From contig NZ_CP109073.1 of NCBI RefSeq assembly GCF_035917415.1, forward strand, positions 806,001 through 870,000: a stretch of DNA of 64,000 nucleotides. The letters are read 5' to 3'. Of this stretch, positions 9,340-21,804 are shown piece after piece (the first letter of the stretch is position 1; each line of letters starts with the position of its first letter). The notes under the pieces were generated by a model. That model saw nothing but the letters and a program-made list of their open reading frames with translations, searched no databases and had not been told where the DNA came from. Both the position numbers and the translations under genes were made by a program. This DNA comes from Streptomyces sp. NBC_01803 (GTDB lineage Bacteria > Actinomycetota > Actinomycetes > Streptomycetales > Streptomycetaceae).

Positions 9340-12157
9340 CGCGGCGTGCCCCCTCGGGGTCGTAGAGAACAGGGCTGGTGACGGTCACCGGGATCAGCTC
9401 GCCGCCCACCGGCGCGTACACCCGCTCGCCGACGCGCTCCCGTCCGCCCTTGAGGAGGGCGAGCGCGAAGGCGCGGCCGAGCGCCGCACTGCGGTAGCTG
9501 GAGGTGACATGTCCGAGCATCGGCACCGGAGGCTCCGGCAACCGGTCCGTGGCGACGAGCTGGGTGCCTTCGGGCAGCAGCGTGCCCGGCTCCTCGGGGA
9601 GCAGGCCGACGAGGTGCTTGCGGTCGGGCCTGCCGGTGTCGGCACGGGCGTACGAGCGCTTGCCGATGAAGTCGGCCTTCTTCTTCGACACCACCCAGCT
9701 CATGCCGAGGTCCTGCGGGGTCACGGTGCCGTCGGTGTCCTGACCGACGATGGGATAGCCCTTCTCGGCGCGGAGCACGTGCATCGTCTCCGTGCCGTAC
9801 GAGGTGATGCCGTGCCGTCGGCCGGCCTCGTACAGCGCTTCCCACAGCGCGGTCGCGTCCCACGGCGAGACGTTGATCTCGAAGGCCAGCTCACCGGAGA
9901 AGCTGATGCGGCACACCCGCGCCGGGATGCCGGCGACCTCGGTGTCGTGCCACGCCATGAACGGGAAGCTCTCGTTGTCCACGGCCAGCCGCGGGGCGAG
10001 GCCGGAGAGCACCTCGCGGGAGCGGGGCCCGACGAGCGCGACGGTGGCCCACTGCTCGGTGACCGACGTGCAGCGCACGCGCAGTTCCGGCCATTCGGTC
10101 TGGAGCCACTCCTCCATCCAGTCCAGGACCGCGGCGGCGTTGCCGGTGGTGGTGGTCACCAGGAACCGGTGCTCGGCGAGGCGGATGACGGTGCCGTCGT
10201 CGAAGACCATGCCGTCGGGGCGGCACATCACGCCGTAGCGGATCCTGCCGACCTTCAGGGTGCTCATCATGTTGGTGTAAAGCCGGTCCAGGAAGACGCC
10301 CCCGTCCGGGCCCTGCACCTCGATCTTGCCGAGGGTGGAGGCGTCCATGAGGGCGACTCCCTCACGGGCGGCACGGCACTCGCGCAGCACGGCGGCTTCC
10401 ATGTCCTCGCCGTCCCGCGGGTAGTACCAGGGCCGCTTCCACTGACCGACGTTCTCGAACCGGGCGCCATGGGCGACGTGCCAGTCGTGGAGGGCGGTCA
10501 CACGCACGGGGTCGTGCAGGACGCCACGGTCGCGGCCGGCGAGGGCCGCGAAGGAGACGGGCGCGTAAGGGGCGCGGAACGTCGTCGTGCCCAGGTCGCC
10601 GATGTCGACACCCAGCAGCCCGGCGACGGCACCGCTGGTGAGCACGCCGGAGGTCTTGCCCTGGTCGTGCGCCGTACCGGCCGTGGTATAGCGCTTGACG
10701 TGCTCGACCGACCGCATGCCGGCGCCCGTCGCGCGCGCCAAGTCACCGACGGTGACATCGCGTTGCAGGTCGACGAAGCTGCGAGCCGGGTCCGCGCCCG
10801 GAACCACCCACAGGTGCGCGGGGGGCGACGAGGACTCGGCCGCGGCCAGCGGGAGCGGGAGCGGCTCGGCCGCGGCGAAGCCCTCGGCCTGGACCGCGCG
10901 GGACCCGGCGGCCACGCCGTCGGCCAGGACGCCCGGCAGACCGAGCACGCCGCGGGCGACACCGGCGACCTCCACCTTCTGGCGGCAGCTACCGGGGACG
11001 AACGAGCCGATCGCCTCGTCGTAGTGCAGCTTCCCGCCGGCCTGGCTGAAGAGATGGACGACCGGGTTCCAGCCACCGGAGACGAGGAGCAGATCGGCGC
11101 TGATCTCCCTGGCCGGGATCCCCTCGCCGAGGGCGGCGACGGTCACCGAGGTCAGGCGCGGCTCGCCGGCGGTGCCGGTGACGGCGTGGCCGTGCAGCAC
11201 CTCGATCCCGGCCTGTGCCGCGCGGCGCGCCGCCTCCCCCGCCTCCGGCCGCGTGTCGACGATCGCCGCGACCCGCACGCCCGCCGCGGCGAGGTCGAGG
11301 GCGGCGGCGTACGCGCTGTCGTTGGTGGTGAAGACGACCGCGTGGCGGCCCGGGGCGACGGCGTACCGGTTGACGTACGCGCGGCCCGCGCCGGCGAGCA
11401 TGATGCCGGGCCGGTCGTTGTCGGCGAACGCGAGCGACCGCTCGTGGGCACCGGTCGCGAGGACCACCCGCCGGGCCCGGATCCGCCACACCCGCTCGCG
11501 TGCCACGTGCGTCGGAGCCTGCGCGCCGAGGTGGTTGGTGCGGCGCTCGACGGCGAGGACGTGGTTGTCGTCGTAGTGGCCGAAGACCGTGGTGCGGCGC
11601 AGCACCCGTACGGCGGGGGCGGCCACGAGTTGGTCGCGGACGTCGGCGACCCAGTCGAGCAGCTCTCCCGTGCTCAGCAGGCTGCCGCCGAGTTCCGGCT
11701 GGTCGTCGGCGAGGATGACGCGCGCCCCGCTGCGGGCGGCGGTGGCCGCCGCGGCGAGCCCGGCCGGTCCCGCGCCGACGACCAGCAGGTCGCAGTGGGC
11801 GTGGACGGCGTCGTAGCGGGCCGGGTCCGGTTCGGTGGCGAGCCGCCCCTGGCCGGGCAGGCTGCTGGCCGCGAGCCCGTCGTACAGCTCGACGGTGGTC
11901 GCCGGGAGCATGGGCTCCGGGAACGGGGCGTCGATCTGCACGACGGCGTTCGGCTCTTCGCCGCCGGCCGAGAAGATGCCGCGCGGGCGGCCGAGCTTGA
12001 CGCTGGTGGCGACCTGGTGGACACCGTTGGCCAGCAGCGCGGAGGCGAGGGTGTCGCCCCGGTGGCCCTGGTATGCGATCCCGTCGAAGCGGAAGGCCAG
12101 CGGCTGGTCCCGCGCGATCCGCCCGCCGGTGGTCAGTCGGAAGTTCTGTGCGGTCAT
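9332..12157 (-). CDS. soxA: Heterotetrameric sarcosine oxidase, alpha subunit
   Basis: 941 residues, standard for SoxA. An N-terminal ferredoxin-like domain lacks the cluster cysteines. Next is a nucleotide-binding domain with VVGAGPAGLAAA (G128-G133), then the C-terminal GcvT/aminomethyltransferase half (about 570-935) with WKRPWYYPRDGEDM, VGPRSREVL and RISFSGELAFEINV. With SoxB it oxidises sarcosine to glycine and H2O2, and the methyl group is trapped as 5,10-methylene-tetrahydrofolate. It overlaps soxD by 4 bp and soxG by 8 bp. Confidence 0.93.
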   Translation of the reverse strand: MTAQNFRLTTGGRIARDQPLAFRFDGIAYQGHRGDTLASALLANGVHQVATSVKLGRPRGIFSAGGEEPNAVVQIDAPFPEPMLPATTVELYDGLAASSLPGQGRLATEPDPARYDAVHAHCDLLVVGAGPAGLAAAATAARSGARVILADDQPELGGSLLSTGELLDWVADVRDQLVAAPAVRVLRRTTVFGHYDDNHVLAVERRTNHLGAQAPTHVARERVWRIRARRVVLATGAHERSLAFADNDRPGIMLAGAGRAYVNRYAVAPGRHAVVFTTNDSAYAAALDLAAAGVRVAAIVDTRPEAGEAARRAAQAGIEVLHGHAVTGTAGEPRLTSVTVAALGEGIPAREISADLLLVSGGWNPVVHLFSQAGGKLHYDEAIGSFVPGSCRQKVEVAGVARGVLGLPGVLADGVAAGSRAVQAEGFAAAEPLPLPLAAAESSSPPAHLWVVPGADPARSFVDLQRDVTVGDLARATGAGMRSVEHVKRYTTAGTAHDQGKTSGVLTSGAVAGLLGVDIGDLGTTTFRAPYAPVSFAALAGRDRGVLHDPVRVTALHDWHVAHGARFENVGQWKRPWYYPRDGEDMEAAVLRECRAAREGVALMDASTLGKIEVQGPDGGVFLDRLYTNMMSTLKVGRIRYGVMCRPDGMVFDDGTVIRLAEHRFLVTTTTGNAAAVLDWMEEWLQTEWPELRVRCTSVTEQWATVALVGPRSREVLSGLAPRLAVDNESFPFMAWHDTEVAGIPARVCRISFSGELAFEINVSPWDATALWEALYEAGRRHGITSYGTETMHVLRAEKGYPIVGQDTDGTVTPQDLGMSWVVSKKKADFIGKRSYARADTGRPDRKHLVGLLPEEPGTLLPEGTQLVATDRLPEPPVPMLGHVTSSYRSAALGRAFALALLKGGRERVGERVYAPVGGELIPVTVTSPVLYDPEGARRDG

Positions 12158-12432
12158 GAGGTCACCGGCTTCGGCTCACCGGCCGGGGACACGGCGAGGA
12201 TCTCGTTGGTCGCCGTGTCCCGGACGGCGTTGAACCAGCGGCGGCAGCCATCGGCGTGACTCCACCGCTCGGGGAACGGCCCTTTGGGGTTGTCGCGGAA
12301 GAACAGGTAACGGGCCCACTCCTCGTCGGTCAGGGCCGCGGGGTTCTCGGGGTAGGCCACGTGTGCCTGGCCGCCGTAGTGGAACTCGGCCTCGTCACGA
12401 GGCCCGCACCAGGGGCAGGGAATGAGCAGCAT
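12154..12432 (-). CDS. soxD: Heterotetrameric sarcosine oxidase, delta subunit
   Basis: 92 residues starting MLLIPCPWCGPRDEAEF. The CPWCG knuckle and a later HADGCRRWFNAVRDT give the Cys/His ligands of the SoxD zinc site. FRDNPKGPFPERW is the strongly conserved central block. The longer open frame upstream is overlap with soxB and was not used. ATGA overlap with soxA. Confidence 0.9.
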   Translation of the reverse strand: MLLIPCPWCGPRDEAEFHYGGQAHVAYPENPAALTDEEWARYLFFRDNPKGPFPERWSHADGCRRWFNAVRDTATNEILAVSPAGEPKPVTS

Positions 12433-12442
12433 CGGCAGGCTC

Positions 12443-13675
12443 CTAGTGAGCGACCGCGGCCGCGCCGTGCTCGTCGACGAGCGCGCCAGTGGTGAAACGG
12501 TCGAGCGAGAAGGGGGCGTTGAGCGGGTGCGGGGTGTCATGGGCGATGGTGTGGGCGTACGCCCAGCCGACTCCGGGAGTGGCTTTGAAGCCGCCGGTGC
12601 CCCAGCCGCAGTTGACGTACAGGTTGTCCACGGGGGTGAGCCCGACGATCGGCGAGGCGTCGGGGCTGACATCGACGATGCCGCCCCAGGTGCGCAGGAC
12701 GTGGGCCCGGGCGAAGACGGGGAACAGCTCCAGAGCCGCCGACATCTGGTGTTCGATGATGTGGAACGCGCCACGCTGGGTGTACGCGTTGTACGCGTCG
12801 ATGCCCGCGCCCATGACCAGCTCGCCCTTGTGGGCCTGGCTGACGTACACGTGCACGGCGTTGGACATGACGACGGTCGGGTGCACGGGCTCCAGCAGCT
12901 CGGACACCAGGGCCTGCAACGGGTGGCTCTGGATCGGCAGCTCGAATCCAGCCATGGCGGCGAGGACGGAGGAATGGCCGGCGGCGCACAGGGCCACCTT
13001 GCCCGCGGAGATGGGGCCCAGAGTGGTCCGCACGCCGGTCACCCGGCCACCCTGGATGTCGATGCCGGTCACCTCGCAGTTCTGGATGAGGTCGATGCCG
13101 GCGGCATCGGCGGAGCGGGCCAGGCCCCAGGCGACGTGGTCGTGCTTGGCGATCCCGGCGCGTGGCTGGTACGTCGCGCCCATGACCGGATAGCGCACGT
13201 CCGGCGAGATGTTGACGATCGGGCAGACGTCCTTGACCTGCCGCGGGTCGAGCCATTCGGCGTCGACGCCGTTGAGCCGGTTGGCCTCCACTCGGCGCAC
13301 GCTGTCGCGGACGTCCTGGAGGCTGTGCGCCAGGTTCAGCACACCGCGCTGGGAGAACAGGATCGGATAGTCGAGCTCGTCCTCCAGCCCCTCCCACAGC
13401 TTGAGCGCGTGCTCGTAGATCCCGGCGCTCTCGTCCCACAGGTAGTTGGACCGGATGATGGTGGTGTTGCGGGCCATGTTGCCGCCGGCCAGCCAGCCCT
13501 TCTCCAGCACGGCCACCTTGGTGATGCCGTGGTTTCTGGCGAGGTAGTGGGCGGTGGCGAGGCCGTGTCCACCCCCGCCGACGATGACGACATCGTAGGA
13601 GGGTCGGGGCTCGGACGTGCGCCAGAGCCAGTCGGGGTGCTCGGGCAAGTCGGCGCCCGGGGTGCGGGGGCTCAT
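12443..13675 (-). CDS. soxB: Heterotetrameric sarcosine oxidase, beta subunit
   Basis: 410 residues. The FAD motif is [14 protein letters not shown] (29-42). The block [14 protein letters not shown] (H178/H180) matches the region where FMN is attached to a histidine in this family. The C-terminal signature is [21 protein letters not shown]. It is the catalytic subunit, oxidising sarcosine at FAD and passing electrons to the covalent FMN. It lies 73 bp after folD and 10 bp before soxD. Confidence 0.93.
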   Translation of the reverse strand: MSPRTPGADLPEHPDWLWRTSEPRPSYDVVIVGGGGHGLATAHYLARNHGITKVAVLEKGWLAGGNMARNTTIIRSNYLWDESAGIYEHALKLWEGLEDELDYPILFSQRGVLNLAHSLQDVRDSVRRVEANRLNGVDAEWLDPRQVKDVCPIVNISPDVRYPVMGATYQPRAGIAKHDHVAWGLARSADAAGIDLIQNCEVTGIDIQGGRVTGVRTTLGPISAGKVALCAAGHSSVLAAMAGFELPIQSHPLQALVSELLEPVHPTVVMSNAVHVYVSQAHKGELVMGAGIDAYNAYTQRGAFHIIEHQMSAALELFPVFARAHVLRTWGGIVDVSPDASPIVGLTPVDNLYVNCGWGTGGFKATPGVGWAYAHTIAHDTPHPLNAPFSLDRFTTGALVDEHGAAAVAH

Positions 13676-13748
13676 CGTGCGCCTCCTGACAGGTACGGGC
13701 AGAGAGAATGCCGGGCGGCCAGGGCCTCGCCACGGTACGGGGACGCGT

Positions 13749-14660
13749 TCATACAGCCTGCCTCGGTCGGGGGGACGGGAGGGAATCCCGGGAAGCCCGG
13801 GCGGGCACGGCGCCGGCGGCGCGTTCGGCGGCCTCGACGACGTTGGCGAGCAGCATGGCCCGGGTCATGGGGCCGACGCCGCCCGGCATGGGGGCGAGCC
13901 ATCCGGCCACCTTGGCCACGTCCGGGTGGACGTCGCCGAGGAGTCCGTCCGGGGTGCGGCTGATGCCGACGTCGAGGACCGCGGCACCGGGCCGGACCTT
14001 GTCCGCGGTGACGAGCCCGGGCGAACCGGCGGCAGCGACGACGATGTCCGCCTCACGCAGGTGCCAGGCCATGCCCTGGGTGCCGGTGTGGCACAGCGTC
14101 ACGGTGGCGTTCTCGGACCTGCGGGTGAGCAGCAGGCCGAGTGGACGCCCGACCGTGATGCCGCGGCCGACGACGCACACCCGGGCGCCGGCGATCGGGA
14201 CGTCGTGGCGGCGCAGCAGCTCGACGATGCCGCGCGGGGTGCAGGGCAGCGGGCCGTCGACGCCGAGCACGAGCCGGCCCAGGTTGACCGGGTGCAGGCC
14301 GTCGGCGTCCTTCGCCGGGTCCATGCGCTCCAGGACCGCGCCGGAGTCGAGGCCGCGGGGCAGCGGGAGCTGCACGATATAGCCGGTGCAGGCGGGGTCG
14401 GCGTTGAGCTCGTCGACGACGGCCTCGACCTGTGCCTGGGTGGCGTCGGCGGGGAGTTCGCGCCGGATCGAGGCGATCCCCACCTGCGCGCAGTCCCGGT
14501 GCTTGCCGGCGACGTAGGCGTGGCTGCCGGGGTCGTCGCCGACGAGCACGGTGCCGAGGCCGGGGGTGATGCCCCGCGCGGCCAGGGCGGCGACGCGCTC
14601 GGTGAGTTCGGTGCGGATCGCCGCGGCGGTGCGGCGTCCGTCCAGGATGTGTGCACTCAC
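13749..14660 (-). CDS. folD: Bifunctional methylene-THF dehydrogenase / methenyl-THF cyclohydrolase
   Basis: 303 residues from a GTG at 14660. FolD signatures are complete: the [14 protein letters not shown] block with the catalytic Lys, [43 protein letters not shown] and the C-terminal [14 protein letters not shown]. It converts the methylene-THF made by the dimethylglycine and sarcosine enzymes to 10-formyl-THF. It lies 14 bp after the dimethylglycine dehydrogenase gene and before soxB, a placement that ties it to demethylation rather than to purine synthesis. Confidence 0.94.
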   Translation of the reverse strand: MSAHILDGRRTAAAIRTELTERVAALAARGITPGLGTVLVGDDPGSHAYVAGKHRDCAQVGIASIRRELPADATQAQVEAVVDELNADPACTGYIVQLPLPRGLDSGAVLERMDPAKDADGLHPVNLGRLVLGVDGPLPCTPRGIVELLRRHDVPIAGARVCVVGRGITVGRPLGLLLTRRSENATVTLCHTGTQGMAWHLREADIVVAAAGSPGLVTADKVRPGAAVLDVGISRTPDGLLGDVHPDVAKVAGWLAPMPGGVGPMTRAMLLANVVEAAERAAGAVPARASRDSLPSPRPRQAV

Positions 14661-14674
14661 GTGGTTCCTCTTCC

Positions 14675-17392
<2,718 letters not shown>

Positions 17393-17418
17393 TCACCCGC
17401 GGCCACACACTGCCGATT

Positions 17419-17454
17419 GTTGCGTATAACACAGTCTATTGTGTAGAGCGAAAC
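17419..17454. promoter_or_regulatory. Paired operator in the dmgdh/purU divergent gap (locus 5)
   Basis: GTTGC-GTATAAC-ACAGT (17419-17435) and ATTGT-GTAGAGC-GAAAC (17438-17454), offset by 19 bp. No TTGACA lies at the usual distance, so it may be an auxiliary site for looping or a weak promoter. The rest of the 17195-17532 gap shows no gene. Confidence 0.45.
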
Positions 17455-17532
17455 ACGGCTACCTGCGGGCATTTTCCCAGGAAGAGGGTCCGGGCGACGG
17501 ATTCAGCGGGTGGGCCGGTCGCGTGCCACCCC

Positions 17533-17598
17533 TTGACCAGTCGGTCACCCACACTGGACGATGTTGCGTATCACTCATCACGTTGCGCATTGCGCACC
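17533..17598 (+). promoter_or_regulatory. Promoter plus paired operator of purU (locus 6)
   Basis: TTGACC (17533-17538) is followed after 24 bp by GTTGC-GTATCAC-TCATC (17563-17579) and GTTGC-GCATTGC-GCACC (17582-17598), offset by 19 bp. The purU ribosome binding site begins 5 bp further on. Confidence 0.65.
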
Positions 17599-17612
17599 AA
17601 TGGAGGGATGTC

Positions 17613-18485
17613 ATGTCTCCCCGACCGCAGCCCGGCCGCGAGTTCGTCCTCACCCTTTCGTGCCCTGACCAGGCCGGTCTCGTCCACGCCGTGACCACTT
17701 TTCTCGTGCGTCACTCCGGCAACATCCTGGAGAGCCATCAGTTCGATGACCGACTGCAGGACCGCTTCTTCATGCGGGTGCACTTCGAGGTCACGGATCG
17801 GGACGTCTCGCTGGAGGACCTGCGCACCGGTTTCGCCCCGGTGGCCGCGACCTACCGGATCACCTGGCAGCTCCACGACGCCTCGACCCCGACCCGCACG
17901 CTGATCATGGTGTCGAAGTTCGGCCACTGCCTGAACGACCTGCTCTTCCGCAAGTCCACGGGCGCGCTCAACATCGAGATCGCGGCGATCGTCTCCAACC
18001 ACCGCGACTTCGAGCCACTGGCACAGAACTACGGCATCCCCTTCCACCACGTCCCGGTGACCCCGCAGACCAAGGCCCAGGCAGAGGCGCGCCTGCTGCA
18101 GCTCGTCCACGAGCTCGACGTCGACCTGGTGGTACTCGCCCGCTACATGCAGATCCTCTCCGACGACCTGTGCAAGCGGCTCGACGGCCGGGCCATCAAC
18201 ATCCACCACTCCTTCCTGCCGAGCTTCAAGGGGGCCCGGCCGTACGTCCAGGCACACGAGCGCGGTGTCAAGCTCGTCGGGGCCACGGCGCACTACGTCA
18301 CATCCGACCTCGACGAAGGCCCGATCATCGAGCAGGACGTCGTCCGTGTGGACCACTCGCGCGCCCCGGACGAGCTGGTCACCATCGGCCGCGATGTCGA
18401 GGCCCAGGTACTCGCCCGCGCCATGGAGTGGCACAGTGAGAGCCGCGTGCTGGTCAACGGCAACCGGACGGTCGTCTTCCGCTGA
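17613..18485 (+). CDS. purU: Formyltetrahydrofolate deformylase
   Basis: 290 residues from the ATG at 17613 (GGAGG upstream; earlier in-frame sequence lies in the promoter). N-terminal ACT domain LTLSCPDQAGLVHAVTTFL…GNILESHQF. C-terminal formyl-transferase fold with VSKFGHCLNDLLFR, IAAIVSNH, ARYMQILS, INIHHSFLPSFKGARPY and HYVTSDLDEGPII. It hydrolyses 10-formyl-THF to formate and THF, recycling the folate that carried the methyl groups. It is divergent from dmgdh and followed by iclR 2. Confidence 0.94.
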   Translation: MSPRPQPGREFVLTLSCPDQAGLVHAVTTFLVRHSGNILESHQFDDRLQDRFFMRVHFEVTDRDVSLEDLRTGFAPVAATYRITWQLHDASTPTRTLIMVSKFGHCLNDLLFRKSTGALNIEIAAIVSNHRDFEPLAQNYGIPFHHVPVTPQTKAQAEARLLQLVHELDVDLVVLARYMQILSDDLCKRLDGRAINIHHSFLPSFKGARPYVQAHERGVKLVGATAHYVTSDLDEGPIIEQDVVRVDHSRAPDELVTIGRDVEAQVLARAMEWHSESRVLVNGNRTVVFR

Positions 18486-18494
18486 CGCGCGAAG

Positions 18495-18568
18495 CCGGGT
18501 GACGTCCGTCTCGTGCGCCCTGGCGCGGGCGGACGGCCCGGCTTCCGGCACGGCCGGGCGTCACCCGG
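18495..18568. terminator. Probable hairpin after purU
   Basis: ccgggtgacg at 18495-18504 pairs with cgtcacccgg at 18559-18568, enclosing further complementary GC-rich sequence. It lies directly after the purU stop. Confidence 0.45.
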
Positions 18569-18624
18569 GGGGCCCGTGAGGGCGCCGCCACACCCGCGCG
18601 GTCAATGGATTACCAGTGGGTATA

Positions 18625-18641
18625 GTTGCGTTATGGGCAAC
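18625..18641. promoter_or_regulatory. Perfect GTTGC-N7-GCAAC dyad over the iclR 2 start codon
   Basis: GTTGC-GTTATGG-GCAAC, with the ATG at 18633 in the centre. It mirrors the site at 7686-7702. I saw no convincing partner dyad 19 bp away. Confidence 0.65.
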
Positions 18642-19430
18642 CACGCGGCAGAGAGCGAAACAGCAGGTCCAACGGTGAACGGGGTGCAGTCCGTTGACCG
18701 TGCCGTCAGCGTCCTGGAGATTCTCGCCCAGCGGGGCGAGGCGGGCGTGAGCGAGGTCGCCGCCGAGATCGACGTCCACAAGTCGACCGCGTTCCGCCTG
18801 CTCGGGGCGCTGGAGGCGCGCGGTCTGGTCGAGCAGGCGGCCGACCGGGGCAAGTACCGACTCGGCTTCGGGATCGTGCGCCTGGCGGGGGCGGTGACGG
18901 GCCGTCTGGACATCACGCAGCAGGGCCGGCCCGTGTGCGAGCGGCTCAGCGAGGAGATCGGCGAGACCGTGAACATCGCTGTCCAGCAGGAGCACTACGC
19001 GGTCAACCTCTATCAGGTACGCGGCCCGGGCGCGGTGGGCACGCACAACTGGGTCGGGCAGCTGACCCCACTCCACGCCACGTCCAGCGGCAAGATCCTG
19101 CTCGCCCACCTGTCGGCGAAGGGGCGCGCCGAAGCGCTCGCGGCGTCCCCGTTGCAGAAGCTGACGCCACACACCCTGACCACCAGGGCGAAGCTGGAGA
19201 AGAATCTCACCGAGGCGCGGGAGCGCGGATACGCGGTGACGCTGGAGGAACTGGAGATCGGGCTGCACGCCATGGCGGCCCCGATCCGGTCTCGCGACGG
19301 TGAGGTCATCGCCGCCCTCAGCGCCTCCGGCCCGGCGTATCGCTTCACGGAGGCGCGCATGCTCCAGTTCGCACCCGTGCTGCTCAAGGGCGCGGACGAG
19401 ATCAGCCACCGGATGGGCTACCTGGGCTGA
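18633..19430 (+). CDS. IclR-family transcriptional regulator 2
   Basis: 265 residues from the ATG at 18633; the longer open frame starting at 18513 lies in the purU terminator. HTH region: SVDRAVSVLEIL, VSEVAAEIDVHKSTAFRLLGAL, KYRLGFGIVRLAGAV. Effector domain: LHATSSGKILLAHL and AALSASGPAYRF. It is a close paralog of IclR 1 at 7694 with the same motif spacing, so the two probably recognise the same DNA. Its 3' end overlaps the convergent formate dehydrogenase gene by 13 bp. Confidence 0.92.
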   Translation: MGNHAAESETAGPTVNGVQSVDRAVSVLEILAQRGEAGVSEVAAEIDVHKSTAFRLLGALEARGLVEQAADRGKYRLGFGIVRLAGAVTGRLDITQQGRPVCERLSEEIGETVNIAVQQEHYAVNLYQVRGPGAVGTHNWVGQLTPLHATSSGKILLAHLSAKGRAEALAASPLQKLTPHTLTTRAKLEKNLTEARERGYAVTLEELEIGLHAMAAPIRSRDGEVIAALSASGPAYRFTEARMLQFAPVLLKGADEISHRMGYLG

Positions 19431-21766
19431 GCCTCCCCCGGCCCGCCGGACGGGGAACCGCGGCGCTCCAGGCGTACCACGATGCTCTTGGACGTCGGCG
19501 TGTTGGACGTGTCGGCCACCGAGTCGAGCGGGACGAGCACGTTGGCTTCGGGGAAGTACGCCGCGCAGCAGCCGCGGGGCGTGTCGTAGGCGACGGCGCG
19601 GAAGGCATCCGCCCGCCGCTCCAAGCCGTCCGGCCACTCGCTGACGAGGTCCACCAGCCCGCCGTCGGTGATCCCGCGCTCCGCGAGGTCGTCGGGGTGG
19701 ACGAAGACCACCCGGCGTCCCCGGCGGATGCCACGGTAGCGGTCGTCGAGCCCGTAGATCGTGGTGTTGTACTGGTCGTGGCTGCGCAGTGTCTGCAGCA
19801 GCAGGCGGCCGGGCGGGACGCGCGGCACCTCCAGCGGGTTGACCGTGAAGTTGGCCTTACCCGTGCGGGTGGGGAAGCGCCGCTCGTCTCGGGGGGCGTT
19901 CGGCAGGGTGAAGCCGCCGGGACGCCGTACCCGGGCGTTGAAGTCGTCGAATCCGGGCACGACCCGGGCGATGCTGTCGCGGACGGCGTCGTAGTCGGCT
20001 CCAAAAGCCGCCCACGGTACGTCGCTGCCGGTGGCGGCGCCGCAACCGGCACCGAAGAGGCCGCGTGCCAGCCGGCAGACGACTTCCGGTTCGGAGAGCA
20101 GGTGCGGCGAGGCGGGTGGCAGCCCGCCGCGCGAGGCGTGCACCACCCCCATCGAGTTCTCGACGGTGACGAACCGGTCCGCCCCGTCCGGTCCTCGATC
20201 CCGCTCGGTGCGGCCGAGGACGGGGAGGATGAGGGCTTCCCGGCCGCATACCGCGTGGGAGCGGTTGAGCTTGGTGGAGACCTGGACGGTGAGCCGGCAG
20301 CTCCGCAGGGCCCGCTCGGTGACGGCCGTGTCCGGAGCGGCGGAGACGAAGTTGCCGCCCATGGCGAAGAACACCTTCACCTCCCCGGCGCCCATCGCCC
20401 GGATCGTCTCCACCGCGTCGAAACCGTGGTGGCGGGGCGGGTCGAACCCGAATTCCTTCCGCAGCGCGTCGAGGAATTCCGGCGCCGGCTTCTCGTAGAT
20501 GCCCATCGTCCGGTCGCCCTGGACGTTGGAGTGGCCCCGCACGGGGCACACTCCCGCGCCGGGGCGCCCGATGTCGCCGCGCAGCAGCAGGAAGTTCACG
20601 ACCTCGCGGATGGTGGGCACGGAGTGCTTGTGCTGGGTCAGGCCCATGGCCCAGCACACCACAATCGACTGGGCGGACATGACGTCGCGAGCGGTCGCCT
20701 CGATGGCATCGCGCGCGAGTCCGGTCGCCTCGGCGACGTCGTCCCAGTCGAGTTCGCGCAGCCGTTCGGCGTATGCCTCGAAGCCGTCGGTGTGCGCGGT
20801 GATGAAGTCACGGTCGAGGACCGTTCCGGGCGCGGCGTCCTCGGCGTCGAGCAGCAGTCGTGACAGCGCCTGAAAGAGCGCCATGTCGCCGCCGAGCCGT
20901 ATCTGCAGGAACCGGTCCGCGAGGGACGTGCCGCCACCTGCGACTCCACGGGCGTTCTGCGGGTTCTTGAAGCGCAGCAGCCCGGCCTCGGGCAGTGGGT
21001 TCACCGCGACGATGCGCGCACCGCGCCGCTTGGCCTTCTCCAGCGCGGACAGCATGCGCGGGTGGTTGGTGCCGGGATTCTGCCCGACGACGAAGATCAG
21101 TCCGGCACGGTGCAGGTCGTCGAGGTGAACGCTGCCCTTGCCCACCCCGATCGTCTCGGTGAGCGCCGAACCGCTCGACTCGTGGCACATGTTCGAGCAG
21201 TCCGGCAGGTTGTTGGTCCCGAATTGCCGTACGAGGAGCTGGTAGAGGTACGCCGCCTCGTTGGAGGTCCGCCCCGAGGTGTAGAAGGCGGCCTCGTCGG
21301 GGCTTCGCAGCGCCTTGAGCTCACGGGAGACGATGGTGAATGCCGTCTCCCAGGTGACCGGCACGTACGTCTCCGAGCCGGCCGGCTTGTACATCGGCTC
21401 GGTGAGGCGGCCCTGCTGGCCCAACCAGTAGTCGCTGCGGCTCAAGAGGTCGCTCACCGGGTGCGCGGCGAAGAATTCGGGCGTCACCCGGCGGACGGTG
21501 GCCTCCTCGGCGACGGCTTTGGCGCCGTTCTCGCAGAACTCGGCCTTGCTGCGGTGATCACCCTCCGGCCAGGCGCAGCCGGGGCAGTCGAAGCCGTCCT
21601 TCTGGTTGACCTTGAGCAGCGACAGCGCGGTGCGCCGCACGCCCATCTGGTCGTATCCCATGCGCAACGCATGGGTCACCGCGGGAATCCCCGCAGCCCA
21701 GGTCTTGGGCGCGGTCACCTCCAGCGCGTCCTCGCCGGGGTCCTCGCGCGGCGCCTTGCGTGCCAT
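19418..21766 (-). CDS. Molybdopterin formate dehydrogenase, catalytic subunit (FdhF/YdeP-like)
   Basis: 782 residues, the size of cytoplasmic FdhF/YdeP-type oxidoreductases. An N-terminal FDCPGCAWPE block is followed by NMCHESSG (probable Mo-ligand Cys), VGQNPGTNHPRML, ARIVAVNP, MGLTQHKHS, RGHSNVQGDRTMGI and a C-terminal molydopterin-dinucleotide domain with PRGCCAAYFPEANVLVPLD. It likely oxidises to CO2 the formate from PurU and from the mycothiol pathway. It lies 38 bp after the second gbcA, at the end of the unit fused ORF - folP - gbcA2 - fdh. No electron-transfer subunit is nearby. GGAGAGG precedes the ATG. Confidence 0.85.
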   Translation of the reverse strand: MARKAPREDPGEDALEVTAPKTWAAGIPAVTHALRMGYDQMGVRRTALSLLKVNQKDGFDCPGCAWPEGDHRSKAEFCENGAKAVAEEATVRRVTPEFFAAHPVSDLLSRSDYWLGQQGRLTEPMYKPAGSETYVPVTWETAFTIVSRELKALRSPDEAAFYTSGRTSNEAAYLYQLLVRQFGTNNLPDCSNMCHESSGSALTETIGVGKGSVHLDDLHRAGLIFVVGQNPGTNHPRMLSALEKAKRRGARIVAVNPLPEAGLLRFKNPQNARGVAGGGTSLADRFLQIRLGGDMALFQALSRLLLDAEDAAPGTVLDRDFITAHTDGFEAYAERLRELDWDDVAEATGLARDAIEATARDVMSAQSIVVCWAMGLTQHKHSVPTIREVVNFLLLRGDIGRPGAGVCPVRGHSNVQGDRTMGIYEKPAPEFLDALRKEFGFDPPRHHGFDAVETIRAMGAGEVKVFFAMGGNFVSAAPDTAVTERALRSCRLTVQVSTKLNRSHAVCGREALILPVLGRTERDRGPDGADRFVTVENSMGVVHASRGGLPPASPHLLSEPEVVCRLARGLFGAGCGAATGSDVPWAAFGADYDAVRDSIARVVPGFDDFNARVRRPGGFTLPNAPRDERRFPTRTGKANFTVNPLEVPRVPPGRLLLQTLRSHDQYNTTIYGLDDRYRGIRRGRRVVFVHPDDLAERGITDGGLVDLVSEWPDGLERRADAFRAVAYDTPRGCCAAYFPEANVLVPLDSVADTSNTPTSKSIVVRLERRGSPSGGPGEAQPR

Positions 21767-21804
21767 GACTACCTCTCCTCGTCGATGTACCGATGGGACT
21801 GCTG

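Noticed and set aside
8831..12259. 1142-codon plus-strand open frame opposite soxGA
   Set aside because: High-GC third-position effect antisense to clearly conserved sox genes; no start signal or recognisable domain.
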